Shown here: in pieces, positions 1 to 10,169 of the stretch
How positions within the stretch are numbered: the first letter of the stretch is position 1
Layout: each line of letters begins with the position of its first letter
Source of the DNA: Podospora pseudocomata
Taxonomy: Eukaryota; Ascomycota; Sordariomycetes; Sordariales; Podosporaceae
Assembly: GCF_035222375.1 (NCBI RefSeq)
Contig: NC_085889.1
Location: 3,286,001 to 3,350,000 of the forward strand
Direction: 5' to 3'
DNA length: 64,000 nucleotides
The notes under the pieces: generated by a model
Database searches by the model: none
Told to the model about the DNA's origin: nothing
What the model saw: the letters and a program-made list of their open reading frames with translations, nothing else
Program-made: the position numbers and the translations under genes

Positions 1-67
1 GCATTCTTCAGGTAGGCTCTACCCAGTGATAGTGTCCTATTATTAAGCGGTTCTAACAGGAATTTAG

Positions 68-1558
68 CACAGGTCGATTACGTCTCAATTACTAAGCCTT
101 GTCACTGACATGCACCGATTCGTTATATACTGGAGATGGGTTATTGAAAATTATCCTCTTCAGGTATACACTTCAGCACTTATATTTAGCCCCGCCCGAA
201 GTATAACAAGAGGCCTATTTACGCAGGAAGAACGGAAGTTGATTACTTCGAGGCCAATTGTAGAGGATAATTGGAATGCGTGCCGGCAGACGCTCGAGGG
301 CCATGGCGGTCCGGTCCTGTCGGTAGCGTTCTCGCCCGATTCGAAGTTAGTTGCGTCAGGATCAGGCGACAAGACCATCAAGATCTGGGATGCGGCCACG
401 GGGTCATGTACGCAGACGCTTAAGGGGATTTGGGATTCGGTTACGTCGGTAGCGTTCTCGCCCGATTCGAAGTGGGTTGCGTCAGGATCACACGACAAGA
501 CCATTAAGATCTGGGATGCGGCTACGGGGTCATGTACGCAGAGGCTTAAGGGGCATTGGGATTCGGTTACGTCGGTAGCGTTCTCGCCCGATTCGAAGTG
601 GGTTGCGTCAGGATCACACGACAAGACCATCAAGATCTGGGATACGGCCACGGGGTCATGTACGCAGAGGCTTAAGGGGCATCGCAGTTGGGTAACGTCG
701 GTAGCGATCTCGCCCGATTCGAAGTGGGTTGCGTCAGGATCACACGACAAGACCATCAAGATTTGGGATACGGCCACGGGGTCATGTACGCAGACGCTCG
801 AGGGGCATCACCATTCGGTTACGTCGGTAGCGATCTCGCCCGATTCGAAGTGGGTTGCGTCAGGATCAGACGACAAGACTATCAAGATCTGGGATACGGC
901 CACGGGGTCATGTACGCAGACGCTTGAGGGGCATCGCAGTTGGGTAAACTCGGTAGCGATCTCGCCCGATTCGAAGTGGGTTGCGTCAGGATCACACGAC
1001 GGTACCATCAAGATCTGGAATGCGGCTACGGGGTCATGTACGCAGACGCTCGAGGGGCATCACCATTTGGTTACGTCGGTAGCGATCTCGCCCGATTCGA
1101 AGTGGGTTGCGTCAGGATCAGACGACAACACCATCAAGATCTGGGATGCAGCTACGGGGTCATGTACGCAGACGCTTGAGGGGCATCGCAGTTGGGTAAA
1201 CTCGGTAGCGATCTCGCCCGATTCGAAGTGGGTTGGGTCAGGATCAAACGACAAGACCATCAAGATCTGGGATGCGGCCACGGGGTCATGTACGGAGACG
1301 CTCAAAGGGCATCGTCATTCTGTTCAGTCGGTAGCGTCTTCCCTTAACTCGACGCTGATTGCATCCGGATCAGATGATGCCAACCCCCCGTGCTATGGAA
1401 TAGACTCAGACAACAGGTGGATTACGAGGGGCTTAGAAAACTGGCTATGGTTGTCTCCGGAATATCTGCCAGAATGTTTAGCTGTAGCGGCATCAACGGT
1501 TGCTATTGGCTGTTCTTCGGGGCGCGTCATAATTATGACGTTCACGACTGACAGCTAA
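68..1558 (+). pseudogene. WD40 tail of a HET-E/HNWD-type NACHT-WD40 NLR, N-terminal part missing
   Basis: The frame is open from 68 (stops at 44 and 65) to the TAA before 1559; the first ATG is at 110. The first ~60 residues (VIENYPLQVYTSALIFSP, then EDNWNAC) match the linker that joins the NACHT domain to the WD40 propeller in HET-E/HET-D/HNWD proteins. Eight near-identical 42-residue WD40 repeats follow, then a degenerate ninth, and a C-terminal tail (NRWITRGLENWLWLSPEYLPE) typical of this family. Family members are NOD-like receptors whose WD40 surface takes part in non-self recognition and incompatibility. No NACHT or effector domain is in frame upstream, so this is either a 5'-truncated relic or the last exon of a gene continuing off the left edge. 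The two stops just upstream favour a relic. Domain call is firm; functional state is uncertain. Confidence 0.8.
293..1426 (+). repeat. 126-bp tandem repeats encoding WD40 units (8 good copies plus one degenerate)
   Basis: Units begin at 293, 419, 545, 671, 797, 923, 1049, 1175 and 1301, each exactly 126 bp (42 codons) starting at the Leu of L(E/K)GH. Copies differ at few codons, concentrated at residues after GH, the residue before SVA, the residue after SGS, and near the IW(D/N)(A/T) end. The ninth copy loses the consensus after ASGSDD. High identity with variation at a few surface codons is the 'high internal conservation' pattern of fungal NLR repeats. Confidence 0.92.
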
Positions 1559-2152
1559 GCTGATCTCTCTTTCTATCTCTCTATCTTTTTTTTCTATTAT
1601 AGCGTGTCACAGGAGGGGTCTGGGGGTCTCCATTAATTTATAGCCCGTTACAATACTCTAGATCCTTCTGGATCCCCCCTCTTTCATCACTTCGAGTACC
1701 CTGTTCCGTCATGAAGATAGTTGGCTCTAGAACACTTGGTAGAGACGTCATTTGGCCCACTCGAATAACTCGAGATCGGGCTAGTTGGCTTGACGTAGTT
1801 CCAAGCGCCACAACAAACTTTATTTGATCTAGTTTCCTTTAGCAGCCGCGAGGCTCCCAAGATGATTTGACTGCAGTAACTAAGCCTGTGAAAGCGGCAG
1901 CTGATGCCAAGGGAACTAGGGAGGTATGACGCCATAAGTGCTAATTTGTTGAGAAGAAGTGATAAAGAAGCTTAGGTAGGTATGTAAATATGAAATGGAA
2001 CTGTAGTTAAGACAAGCAGTATGATGGTTTATATGACAATTCAACTTTGCCTTTACCTCGACTTGCAAATTCGTTATTCGAACTTAAGCTGGTTAATTTG
2101 GACATTTTGGAATCAAACACAATTTTTCCAAGCTGAATTGACAGGGGGGTAG
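1559..2152. other. Gene-free stretch
   Basis: Pyrimidine-rich tail after the WD40 frame, then A/T-rich DNA. A first exon of the following kinase gene could lie here, but I cannot define one. I see nothing else. Confidence 0.5.
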
Positions 2153-4525
2153 GGTGGAAGAGGCAGTGCTGCTCCGAACTACACACCCCACCCAAGTCCA
2201 AAAGCGGCAATACATTTCCTTGACCGGGAAGAACAGATTGAGCTGAGCCTTGGTGACAAGCTCTCACATGATTTCATACCCAGCAAATTCGACGAGCATT
2301 CTTCGGCAGAATTCCTTCCAGCAGGTACTCTGGAGAGGTTGGTGACCGCCGCTGCTGTGAGGACCGAGTTGAGCAGATCCCCTGAGTCGTCCTCACGCAG
2401 TGCAAAGCGCAAAGCTCAGACAGACAAAGAACAAGAAAACCAAGCTCTTGTTGCTTTCATTGTGGGCCGAGCAAGAGCTATCTTCGCTATTATTATTTGC
2501 ATGGGCAAGTTTGGCGACAAGTTGCGTGCTGTTATGAAGAGATGCCTTTCAGGAGAATTTACCGATCTGAATTTGCCTGTTCTAGAGCCCATCAGCACCC
2601 AAGGCACCTCTTCGAGAGACGGAAGCAGACGCCCATGCAGGCTGACCCATATGGATCCGAAGGAGAAGTTGTGGATATATGCGAGGAAGAAAGACTTTTT
2701 TCGGGATCAGTAGCGTATGATAGCGCCAGTCTTCTCGACCGGGGAGACAGACCGCGAGTTTCCTTCACCAATGGTCATGCCATTTACCAAGAGAAGCGTT
2801 TTTACCAAGAGCTGTGCTTTCGGTAAAGTCTTCGAGGTCGAAATTCATCAAGACCATGTCCTGGAGAGCGAGAATCTGGTGAGTTGCCCCAAAACCACCC
2901 ACTGAACGAGCACCTGGCTTTTCTAACACTTCCCCACAGCTCGATACGATACCGAGATCATTTGCAATCAAAGAGATTATTGCCAACAATAAGGAGCAAC
3001 GTGAGATGGTGGCTCGGAATTGGGGAAAGGAAGTCAGCAACCTCAAGACAGTGACATGGCTCAGACAACATCACATTGTGCGCTTTGTCACAGCTTTCAG
3101 AAGGGGTGAGGGTGACGGCCAGCGATACTTTTTGCTCCCGGAATGGGCTAATGGGGGAAACCTCCAAGACATCTGGCGCAACTGGAACCCCAGCCCACCA
3201 ACTCTCAGCAAGTCGCTGATCAGAGACGCTACTGTGTAACTGCACGGTCTTTCGGATGCGCTAAGCTCTACCCATTACAAATATGAGAAGAGCTATTTCC
3301 GTGACGGGGATCTTAAGCCCGAGAATATTTTGTCTTTTGAGAACGGAGGGGAGTTTGGAACCTTTAAGATTGGGGACTGGGGCTTGGCTAAAGAGAAAAC
3401 CATCGATACTGAGTTTCAGATGCACAATACAAGCACAGGACACAGAACAGTTCGGTACGAGCCTCCAGAAATATTTACCGATCTGGAAGGAAAGCCTGGC
3501 CAGCAGACAAAAGTCCGCTCCAGATTATATAACATCTGGGCTCTTAGTTGCATTATACTCGAATTCTTAATATGGTTGCTTTATGGGTGGCAGGAACTGG
3601 CCGAGTTTCATCAAAAAATTCGGGACAAACAAAGAGTTCCATCGCCCTTCTATGAGGAAAACACTGTGGAGCATGGAAAAAGGAAGGCCAAGGTTCACGG
3701 AAGAGTAGTAGAGTGGATGGGCAAGCTCAGTCTCCATCCGCTTTGCCAGGAAGGCACTGCCATGAGGGATATGCTGGAACTCGTGAGGACTCGGTTGTTG
3801 GTCGTTCGGCTACCAGTTAATCTGGGTCGACTTGGAGATGGCCCTACCCCCGACTCTGTCCGTTTGCCCCGTCGAAACACAATCGAAAACATGCGCGAGG
3901 CCAGAGAAACTTCGCAACAGGGAGTCTCGCCACCCATACCAGCAGCACCCACTTTTGCTGACGAGCCAATATCACACGAGGAAACTCGCGAAGCTGTGGT
4001 AGTTCCTGATATTGTTGTTGACGCTGCTGAGAATAAAGAAAACTCTGCTCAGACTTCTGTCAAACAAGGAGATCCCGAGCAGCACTTGTGCCGTGCAAAG
4101 GCTTTCGAGGTGACCGAAAAGCTTCAAGTCATTCTAGATCACAAGGATGAGAGCTACTGGCTTCCCTCCCATTCCTCTCCGCAGTCAATCGCTGTTCAGC
4201 CTCCCGACCCCCTCAGCCAGGGCAATGAGAGAGAAGCATCGGATGCATATGAGACTTTTTCAAGCATTGGATCATCCACCATTGACTCTACTGCAACTAG
4301 GGCTTTTGATTCAGGTACGTCTACTCATGTAGATTCCGGTCAATCTACCGGTAGTCCAACCAGCAAAGAGGGAAGGGACGCCAAGCTTCTTGCACCACAA
4401 GTGCCACAGAACGTAAGTCTTGCTGAGAGGCCATGATAATGAAAGAGCCATCTAACAAGCATTCAATAAGATGGCAGATTGTGGGTGATCAATCTGCATA
4501 TTATGAAACACGCAACCCCTTCTGA
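2153..4525 (+). pseudogene. Serine/threonine protein kinase gene with two in-frame stops
   Basis: Reading begins after a possible acceptor (TAG at 2150-2152) with NYTPHPSPKAAIHFLDREEQ; the true start is unresolved. The kinase domain is clear: glycine-rich loop AFGKVFEVEIH (~2815-2850), catalytic Lys in FAIKEI (~2965), catalytic loop RDGDLKPENIL (~3297, with HGD changed to DGD), DWG in place of DFG (~3376), and YEPPE (~3455). Introns: 2879-2939 (GTGAGT...CTAAC...CACAG) and probably 4413-4477 (GTAAGT...GCAG), after which the frame ends IVGDQSAYYETRNPF at 4525. The same frame is interrupted by TAG at 2711-2713, where relatives have a Trp or Gln before the 'LAPVF' segment, and by TAA at 3237-3239, where Gln is expected before LHGLSDAL. 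SRLYNIW has Asn where the family has Asp. These changes fit C-to-T (RIP-like) mutation. I infer a decayed gene, possibly transcribed; the family is common in Sordariomycete accessory regions. Confidence 0.78.
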
Positions 4526-4744
4526 TACAGTCATTACATAGTTCCAAGATGTGAGTAAATCTCGGTTTCTTCATGTCCTAGTTCATCAAAGGTTGGCACT
4601 GACAGGCCGAAATTAGTACGTGAGTTCGTTGTAATGCCTCTCCAAAAAACCTTTTAACGTACATTATAAGCGAGTCGTGGGTACAAGCGAGCCGTGGGTT
4701 CTCCACTACCTACCAACAACTATCCTTAATTACTACATACAACA

Positions 4745-5478
4745 CTAGTAACTAACTACAATTTCCTCTGCAATAGATGTATCAGATGATTCTCCAGCCT
4801 CCTGGCAAATGCGCGCGTTATGGCCAGGCTTGCCGCACACACCACAGCACCGAACCTTCGTATGAGCCACCCCTGCACTACTACCATCCGGCTGTGTTTC
4901 TTACACTCCCTCTCCACCCACGGCCTTCTTGTCCAGTAGATCGTGTGCATCCTGCACAGTAAGTGATCCTCCGAGCCGCACACGTGTTTTTTTGGCTCTC
5001 CGGCGCTTACTTAGTGCCTCGTTGGCCTTGCGGAGTGAAGTGTTCTCTGCACGTAGGAGAGCCACCTGGTACATCACAGCTATTGTACTCTTAGCAAGCT
5101 GGTCCACAGCAGCCAACATTGAAGTCGGGGAGCTATTTTGATGGTTGGCAATGCGAGTCTTAATAAACGTTGACTGCGAGTTAGCTTCTTGGGGGTTGTG
5201 TGGTGTCTGGAAGACCCAAGGTTGTGGGGTGCCGGGCCGGGAGGTCGGAGGTGTTGGCATACGAAGCTTCACATCCAGCTTGGAAAGCACCCTCTCTGGA
5301 TCGTACGGCACAAGGCCCTCTGGTAGTCGTATCTATGTGTATAACGCGTCTGGAGCTCTGGCTGGCGTTTGACGAAGTTGTGAGCCCAGAGCTTGCCAGC
5401 AGGAGGCGCACCGCGTTCGTTGAGCAAATAGTTGGCCATATTGTCACGGCTTGACACTTGGTGGGGCGCGGGGCGCAC
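4745..5478 (-). mobile_element. Internally deleted Fot1/pogo (Tc1/mariner) transposon relic
   Basis: Read on the minus strand, 5478 down to ~5315 encodes a CENP-B/Tc5-type helix-turn-helix segment (MANYLLNERG, LWAHNFVKRQPEL, RYDYQRALC). It jumps directly to the C-terminal segment of the same transposase family (VPYDPERVLSKLD, QTPHNP, LRAENTSLRKANEAL) in another frame, so the DDE catalytic core is missing and the junction is near 5310-5318. The C-terminal frame has one TAA at 4901-4903 (Gln expected), then reads through a CCHC zinc knuckle (CGVC...GHNARIC) to TAG at 4745-4747. Two similar short motifs near 4672 and 4688 (CGAGTCGTGGG, CGAGCCGTGGG) may mark the left terminal region; I did not find the matching right terminus. 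A non-autonomous remnant. Confidence 0.8.
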
Positions 5479-5842
5479 CGCGGACCAATCATTAGTACAG
5501 GAGCAAGGACCAATCAGAACAGGATCATTGGGATCGAGGATCGATCCAGAAGAGTCAATCCCAAAAGGGACAGTATCGATAGGATCGATGGTCGAGTCTA
5601 TCGATCCAGGACAGTGCCAGGCTTGGCATAGGGTCTATATATACGGAGGAACTGGCTGGTGTAGATAGACAGTTCCGCAGTATGCAATACAAGTCACAAT
5701 CGTTGGTATTCAGACTATTGTGATTGAGACAAGCCATTGTTGTACACTGTTTAGCTGTACCGAACCAGGATTGTTCAGAAGTGCCTTCAACCAGTATCCC
5801 TTTCAGAGGTTCCGGATAGGGGTTCGTCACATGGACACCTCG
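5442..5842 (+). mobile_element. Possible LTR fragment with TATA box and primer-binding-like site
   Basis: The segment starts TGTCACGGC at 5442 and reads to CGTCACA at about 5830. It contains a TATA box (TCTATATATACGG, ~5632-5645) followed by LTR-like leader sequence, and is followed at once by TGGACACCTCGG, which has the form of a tRNA primer-binding site. No target-site duplication or second LTR was found, and the left end overlaps the transposase reading frame, so the boundaries are tentative. Confidence 0.3.
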
Positions 5843-5900
5843 GCCAATCATTGGGCCAGGGATGGAAAGACCCACAAGCCCCCGTGCAACCAATTAGGAG

Positions 5901-5965
5901 TTGCTCAGTCTGCTCAGTCTGCTCAGTGCGCCAAGACCACTGAGCACACTGAGCACACTGAGCAA
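5901..5965. repeat. Hairpin made of two inverted 9-bp triplicate arrays
   Basis: The left arm 5901-5928 has three copies of a 9-bp unit (GCTCAGTCT-like). The right arm 5938-5965 has three copies of its reverse complement (TGAGCACAC-like). The 28-nt arms pair at 26 of 28 positions around a 9-nt loop (5929-5937). Not part of any coding frame I recognise. Confidence 0.85.
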
Positions 5966-6526
5966 GGTACAAAGATACTTTAGAAACATATGTAGATAGC
6001 TTCACATACATAGGGGGGAGTGTCCGGCGCTCCCCATGTCGAGGAATCTGATTCCTCATGCAAGCAATCAAGTTCATTTGTCTACAATCTACTCTCAGTA
6101 GCTCTTTGTTAGAACAACCTGTTGTTGACAGTGAACCCGTGTCTGAGGCGCTTGTCATAACCTTCGATCATCCTGTCATATTCACCTCTGGCGTACTGCC
6201 TTGCAGTCTGTATCCATTCTTGGTGCAGGTTGTAACACATGCCCTGCCTGCGTGTTGTCTGGGGTGTTCCGAGCCCCACGCCTTCATGCATGTCACGCGG
6301 CTTGTTGGCTTAATTTGTGACACTCGCTAGTCTTTGGCCCGACGTGAAGCCGGTTGAAAAGTTAGGCAGTCCGAGCGAAATAAATTCCATCCATCCACCC
6401 ATTCTGACCCCGCCCACAGCTCAGCCGAAACACCATTCAACACATTACGATACATTGCCCTCAAAGCTTGCATAGCTATAAGCTCTATTCTATTCATCCA
6501 TACCTTTAAGAATCCTCTCAGATACA
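5966..6526. other. Gene-free stretch upstream of the F-box gene
   Basis: No convincing gene. A short minus-strand frame around 6109-6291 has no recognisable domain. The last ~100 bp are the promoter/leader of the F-box gene. Confidence 0.5.
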
Positions 6527-7891
6527 ATGGTGGGACTTCTTCGGCTTCCTAACGAGCTGCTGGATATCATATTTGGCGGGCTAGACGCCCAAAGCTTCTC
6601 CGCCCTCCGGTTGACGTCCAAATATATAAAATTAGCCACGTTGCCAGCTTTCATCAGCCGGTACTTCCAGACCCGCTACATAATGCTCTCAAGGCTCAGC
6701 CTCGAAAACCTCATGGAGATTGCGCGACATCCAGACTTTGGCCCTGCTGTGAAAACACTCGAACTCTGTACGGATCATTTCGTGGAGTTCCCAAATCCAT
6801 ACTTTCATACTACACGGCATCAAGGCGACATATTACTGACCATAGAAGAAGGTCGATGCCCTCCCGCAGTTTTAGTGGGCAGCATAGATGATGCACACTC
6901 ATCCGGCGAGGAGGAGGACCAAAGCCCTGGAGAGGAAGGTCGGAGAACCGATGAAGGGAGTGTCTCGTCTCAGGCCTCGTATGAGACGCTTTTGGATAAG
7001 GTGGCTTATACGTCACTGTGGGAAGAGCAGGAATACATAATCATGTCCGGCCTTGCGCAGGCCTACATCACGCAGGCGCTGATTTCTCTTCCCAACATCG
7101 AGGCTGCCGTCATTAGTAACATGCACCGACCCTGGGGTGCACTAGCGCATGGCCGACAAACAGGTCTACCGCCAACAAACGCCCTAGACGATTCCATGCA
7201 GGTTCAGTTTCTAGGCCAAGTCCTTCGCATCACCCTTACAGCCATCGCTACGAGTGGTGCCGCTCTTAGCAGCCTTGCCATCACAGCTGGTGTCCTCTCT
7301 AGGGAGGCGATTGCGCCGGACATTCTCAGACCCTCGGAGTCGCATTTCCAATACTACAAGAACCTCCCTCCAAGCCTCACGGAGCTCACACTAAATGTAT
7401 CCGCCAAGGCAACGAGGGGCGCTGAGGACCGATGGGCGGACGACTTATCAGCATTTATCGGTGTGTTTCGACAACTCACACAACTGGATCTGGTCATCAC
7501 ACCCGTTGATTACGGCCCACGGGTTGACCGGTTAAAACAGCTCGCACCGAAGCTTCAAATACCGAATCTACAATGCCTAGGGCTCTATAGGGCATATTGT
7601 AGCGTACAGGATCTTGGGGCTTTTATTGTGAGGCACAAAGCAACACTCCAAAGCGTTACTTTGGTCCAAGTAGGAGTTTCGGGTGGAATTGGCCACTGGA
7701 GGTCTTTGTTCGCTCTAATTCGTGCTCATCTTCCAAGGCTTGAGTTATCTATTAAACTATGCACTGCAGCGGGGCTTGTCCTATTGTGCCGAGCGGAACA
7801 CGAAAATGGAGAGGAATTTGAAGATTCTTTTGATGTCGGGGGCAGTCACGAAGCCTGGACGACGGCAATCGAGGTGATAGAAACAAGATAG
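6527..7891 (+). CDS. F-box domain protein
   Basis: Single-exon 454-residue protein; ATG at 6527 (ACAATGG context), TAG at 7889. Residues 1-50 form an F-box (LRLPNELLDIIFGGLDAQSFSALRLTSKYI), the Skp1-binding adaptor motif of SCF ubiquitin ligases. The middle has an acidic/serine insertion (residues ~120-150). The rest alternates short hydrophobic and loop segments (LTELTLNVS, LTQLDLVITPV, LQCLGLYRAY) resembling degenerate leucine-rich repeats, as in many fungal F-box proteins. The substrate cannot be inferred. Intact and uninterrupted, in contrast to the broken genes on both sides. Confidence 0.88.
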   Translation: MVGLLRLPNELLDIIFGGLDAQSFSALRLTSKYIKLATLPAFISRYFQTRYIMLSRLSLENLMEIARHPDFGPAVKTLELCTDHFVEFPNPYFHTTRHQGDILLTIEEGRCPPAVLVGSIDDAHSSGEEEDQSPGEEGRRTDEGSVSSQASYETLLDKVAYTSLWEEQEYIIMSGLAQAYITQALISLPNIEAAVISNMHRPWGALAHGRQTGLPPTNALDDSMQVQFLGQVLRITLTAIATSGAALSSLAITAGVLSREAIAPDILRPSESHFQYYKNLPPSLTELTLNVSAKATRGAEDRWADDLSAFIGVFRQLTQLDLVITPVDYGPRVDRLKQLAPKLQIPNLQCLGLYRAYCSVQDLGAFIVRHKATLQSVTLVQVGVSGGIGHWRSLFALIRAHLPRLELSIKLCTAAGLVLLCRAEHENGEEFEDSFDVGGSHEAWTTAIEVIETR

Positions 7892-8261
7892 ATGCATTGC
7901 AAGGATCGTCTGACTATTTAAAGTTTCAGAGTCTATTGCCAGCGGCACTATTGCCCTTGCGAAGGGCATAACGTTTTACCTACAACCTCCGTTGGCCGTC
8001 CTCCCCAGTCAGATAGCGGAGAACTCTTAGCCCGCGGGAGAACTTGGCGTCACTTGAACCAGACGCCTCGCTCTGGTGGGACTCGGGGATTTCCGAAATC
8101 TAACCGTGACACATCTCTCGCACGGTTGTTCTACAAGCCACCCTGACAAGGACCCATCTGGCCTGACAGACGAAGCAAATGGGCCGTCAGTGCCTCTCTG
8201 CAGGAGCCAGATTACAGGGTCAACGCGTGACCTTGCTTTATAGGTCCGCAGCTCGGCTTAA
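7892..8261. other. Gene-free stretch
   Basis: Intergenic DNA between the F-box gene and the helicase fragment; I see nothing in it. Confidence 0.5.
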
Positions 8262-8567
8262 CTGCTCGCGCCCGGGCACAGGGCACATGAGCAGGAGATC
8301 AGCCAGGTGGGCGGTCTGACGCTCGCGGCGGTGGACAGCCGCCTGAGGCAGTACAGGGACGACCAGCATCGCCCGTTCGGTGGGATTCCGATCGTCATGT
8401 TCTTCGGCGACTTCTTCCAGTTCGACCCGGTCCGACAGACCAGCTTCCTCCTACCCGAGCCCAGGGACGGCGGCGCGCGGAAACCGGAGAGCTTGGCAAA
8501 GCACCTGGCGGCGCACAAGCTGTTCTTGCCGCCAGCTGCACCATTGGCCAGTCGGACGGATTCCTGA
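8262..8567 (+). pseudogene. Fragment of a PIF1-like DNA helicase
   Basis: The open frame from 8262 encodes QEISQVGGLTLAAVDSRL, HRPFGGIPIVMFFGDFFQFDPV and KPESLAKHLAAHKLF. These are the Walker-B/DExS-QVG region and following motifs of PIF1-type helicases found in many copies in fungal genomes, some tied to Helitron-like elements. The Walker-A N-terminus and everything after KLF are absent; the frame ends in unrelated residues at 8567. It abuts a HET-gene fragment beginning about 8576. Dead fragment, orientation plus. Confidence 0.75.
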
Positions 8568-8575
8568 AGCCATGA

Positions 8576-9735
8576 CGTCCGAGAGACTACATACAGCTCC
8601 CATCGCAAGAAAACAACAGACCTCCGCTGTATCTCTGTGACCAGATCGACGACTTCAACAGCCATGTGCTGCAAGGACCTCTCAGCACCCGCGGTTGGGT
8701 TCTCCAAGAACATGCCCTTGCCCGCCGCACAATTTTCTTCACGGAGCACCAGACATACTTTGAATGTGGGAAGGGTGTGCATTGCGAGACCATGACACGC
8801 ATGTCAAAGTAAGATACAATATCTATCCCTTGTTTTTCTTCTTCTTTTTTTTCTTTTCTTTTTTTTTTTTGGCATATCCACAGAGCAACAGGCTGGCTAA
8901 TCAGACTTCAAGCTCCCTCGCCGACCTCATAGGTGACACCAACTTCCTCCAGCCCATCATGAGAGCCTCCAAAGGTGAGCGTATCCTCCGCTATCAAGAC
9001 TTTTACAGAAAGTGCTCCCACCTCAATTTCACGCGGCCCTTCGACCGCCCCATCGCCCTCGACGGTCTGCAGAGCAGGCTGCTCAAGGCTTTCGGGACCA
9101 GAGGCGGCTTCGGCATATTCGACGAGGGAGACCTTCACGGCCATCTCCGGCGCAGCTTACTCTGGCACCGTGCCGCGGATGAGCCGACCATGCAGAGGAT
9201 TGACTTCCCTGCCAGCCGTCTGGTGGGTCCAGAGACGGCCGATATGCTCCCCCCAACGTGATCCTGGATGGCGTACACAGGGGCCATTGATTATTTTGAT
9301 TTGGAGTTTGGAGGGGTCGAGTGGGTGGACGGTGTTAGTTCGCCGTGGACCAGTGTCAGCGATAAAACTATTGCTGCTCGTGGTCCCCTGAGACTGCGCG
9401 GGAAGGCGAGGAGGTTCAGGATTGACGATGGTATGCTTTCAGAGAAGAAGGCAGTGGTTTTTCTTGACATCCCAGACGAGCCAAGGCAGCAGGAACAACG
9501 CGTGATGGTTTTGGGGAGAGATCAACTGAATGTGGGGGGCTCTAGACTGTTGACATCTGGTGGCAGCGATCTTGGGTCGCGTAGGAATTATGTCCTTTTC
9601 ATTGGCAAAGAATCATTGGCAGACAGGGGAGTTAGGGGTGACCATGCTCAGGGATCTAGGTGGATCAGAATTGGGGCTGGGTATCTGCCGGAAAGATGTA
9701 TCTCCCAGGATTGGGTGTTGGTTCATACTTACTAA
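8576..9735 (+). pseudogene. HET-domain gene, 3' part only, broken
   Basis: From 8576: YLCDQIDDFNSHVLQGPLSTRGWVLQEHALARRTIFF...YFECG, the second half of a HET (heterokaryon incompatibility) domain. A likely intron 8809-8883 (GTAAGA, long poly-T tract, CACAG) follows; the exon phases flanking it do not match, implying a nearby indel. Exon 2 encodes FTRPFDRPIALDGL, TRGGFGIFDEG and SLLWHRA. The conserved P(P)TWSWMAY motif reads PPT-stop-SWMAY: TGA at 9259-9261 replaces TGG. The frame then continues unbroken to the natural end at 9735 (QDWVLVHTY). The N-terminal half, with AYVALSYxWG and the DSLCI motif, is gone and replaced by the helicase scrap. HET proteins trigger incompatibility cell death; this copy is not functional as written. 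Confidence 0.82.
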
Positions 9736-10169
9736 GGGTAATGTCGCCTAGGTGGTGTGCAAATGAGATTCTTCCAACATCAAATTTCTGTAAGGTCACA
9801 CGACATGAACCCAACATTTCGGTATGCCTAGTACCTAAGATACCTGATATCTTCAAGGCGGCCTCCCACCCCAAATGCAATTGTCGCAGTGTGTTGGCAC
9901 CACACACTGTCTGAAAAGCACTAAGTGGCTGTTTTGTTCGTGACTGGAGCCCACTCGACGGCTAGTCTCGTGGTTCAGCAGGTAAGATCGGGTCGCATAA
10001 ATAGGGAACACCCGTTGAACAATCTGTGTGGCCGAGAATGCCCCGCACTTATCGCTTTTCACTTCATTCTTCTCCTGCCCAGTCCTGTCAGAACACAGAC
10101 AACCTTTTGCATCACTTTCCAGACAGTCTGATTGATCTACACAATCACCACACCCCAGTATTCTCAACG
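9736..10169. other. Gene-free stretch
   Basis: Presumed promoter/leader for the broken gene starting at 10170; no RNA or coding feature seen. Confidence 0.5.

Noticed and set aside
160-1305. Repetitive open frames on both strands and in other phases across the WD40 repeats
   Set aside because: They are shadows of the 126-bp repeats (42 codons, a multiple of 3), so any frame without a stop in one unit stays open through all units.
5037-5141. Coiled-coil-like minus-strand segment (LRAENTSLRKANEAL) as a bZIP factor
   Set aside because: It is the known C-terminal helical part of Fot1/pogo transposases, flanked by YDPERVL and the CCHC knuckle.
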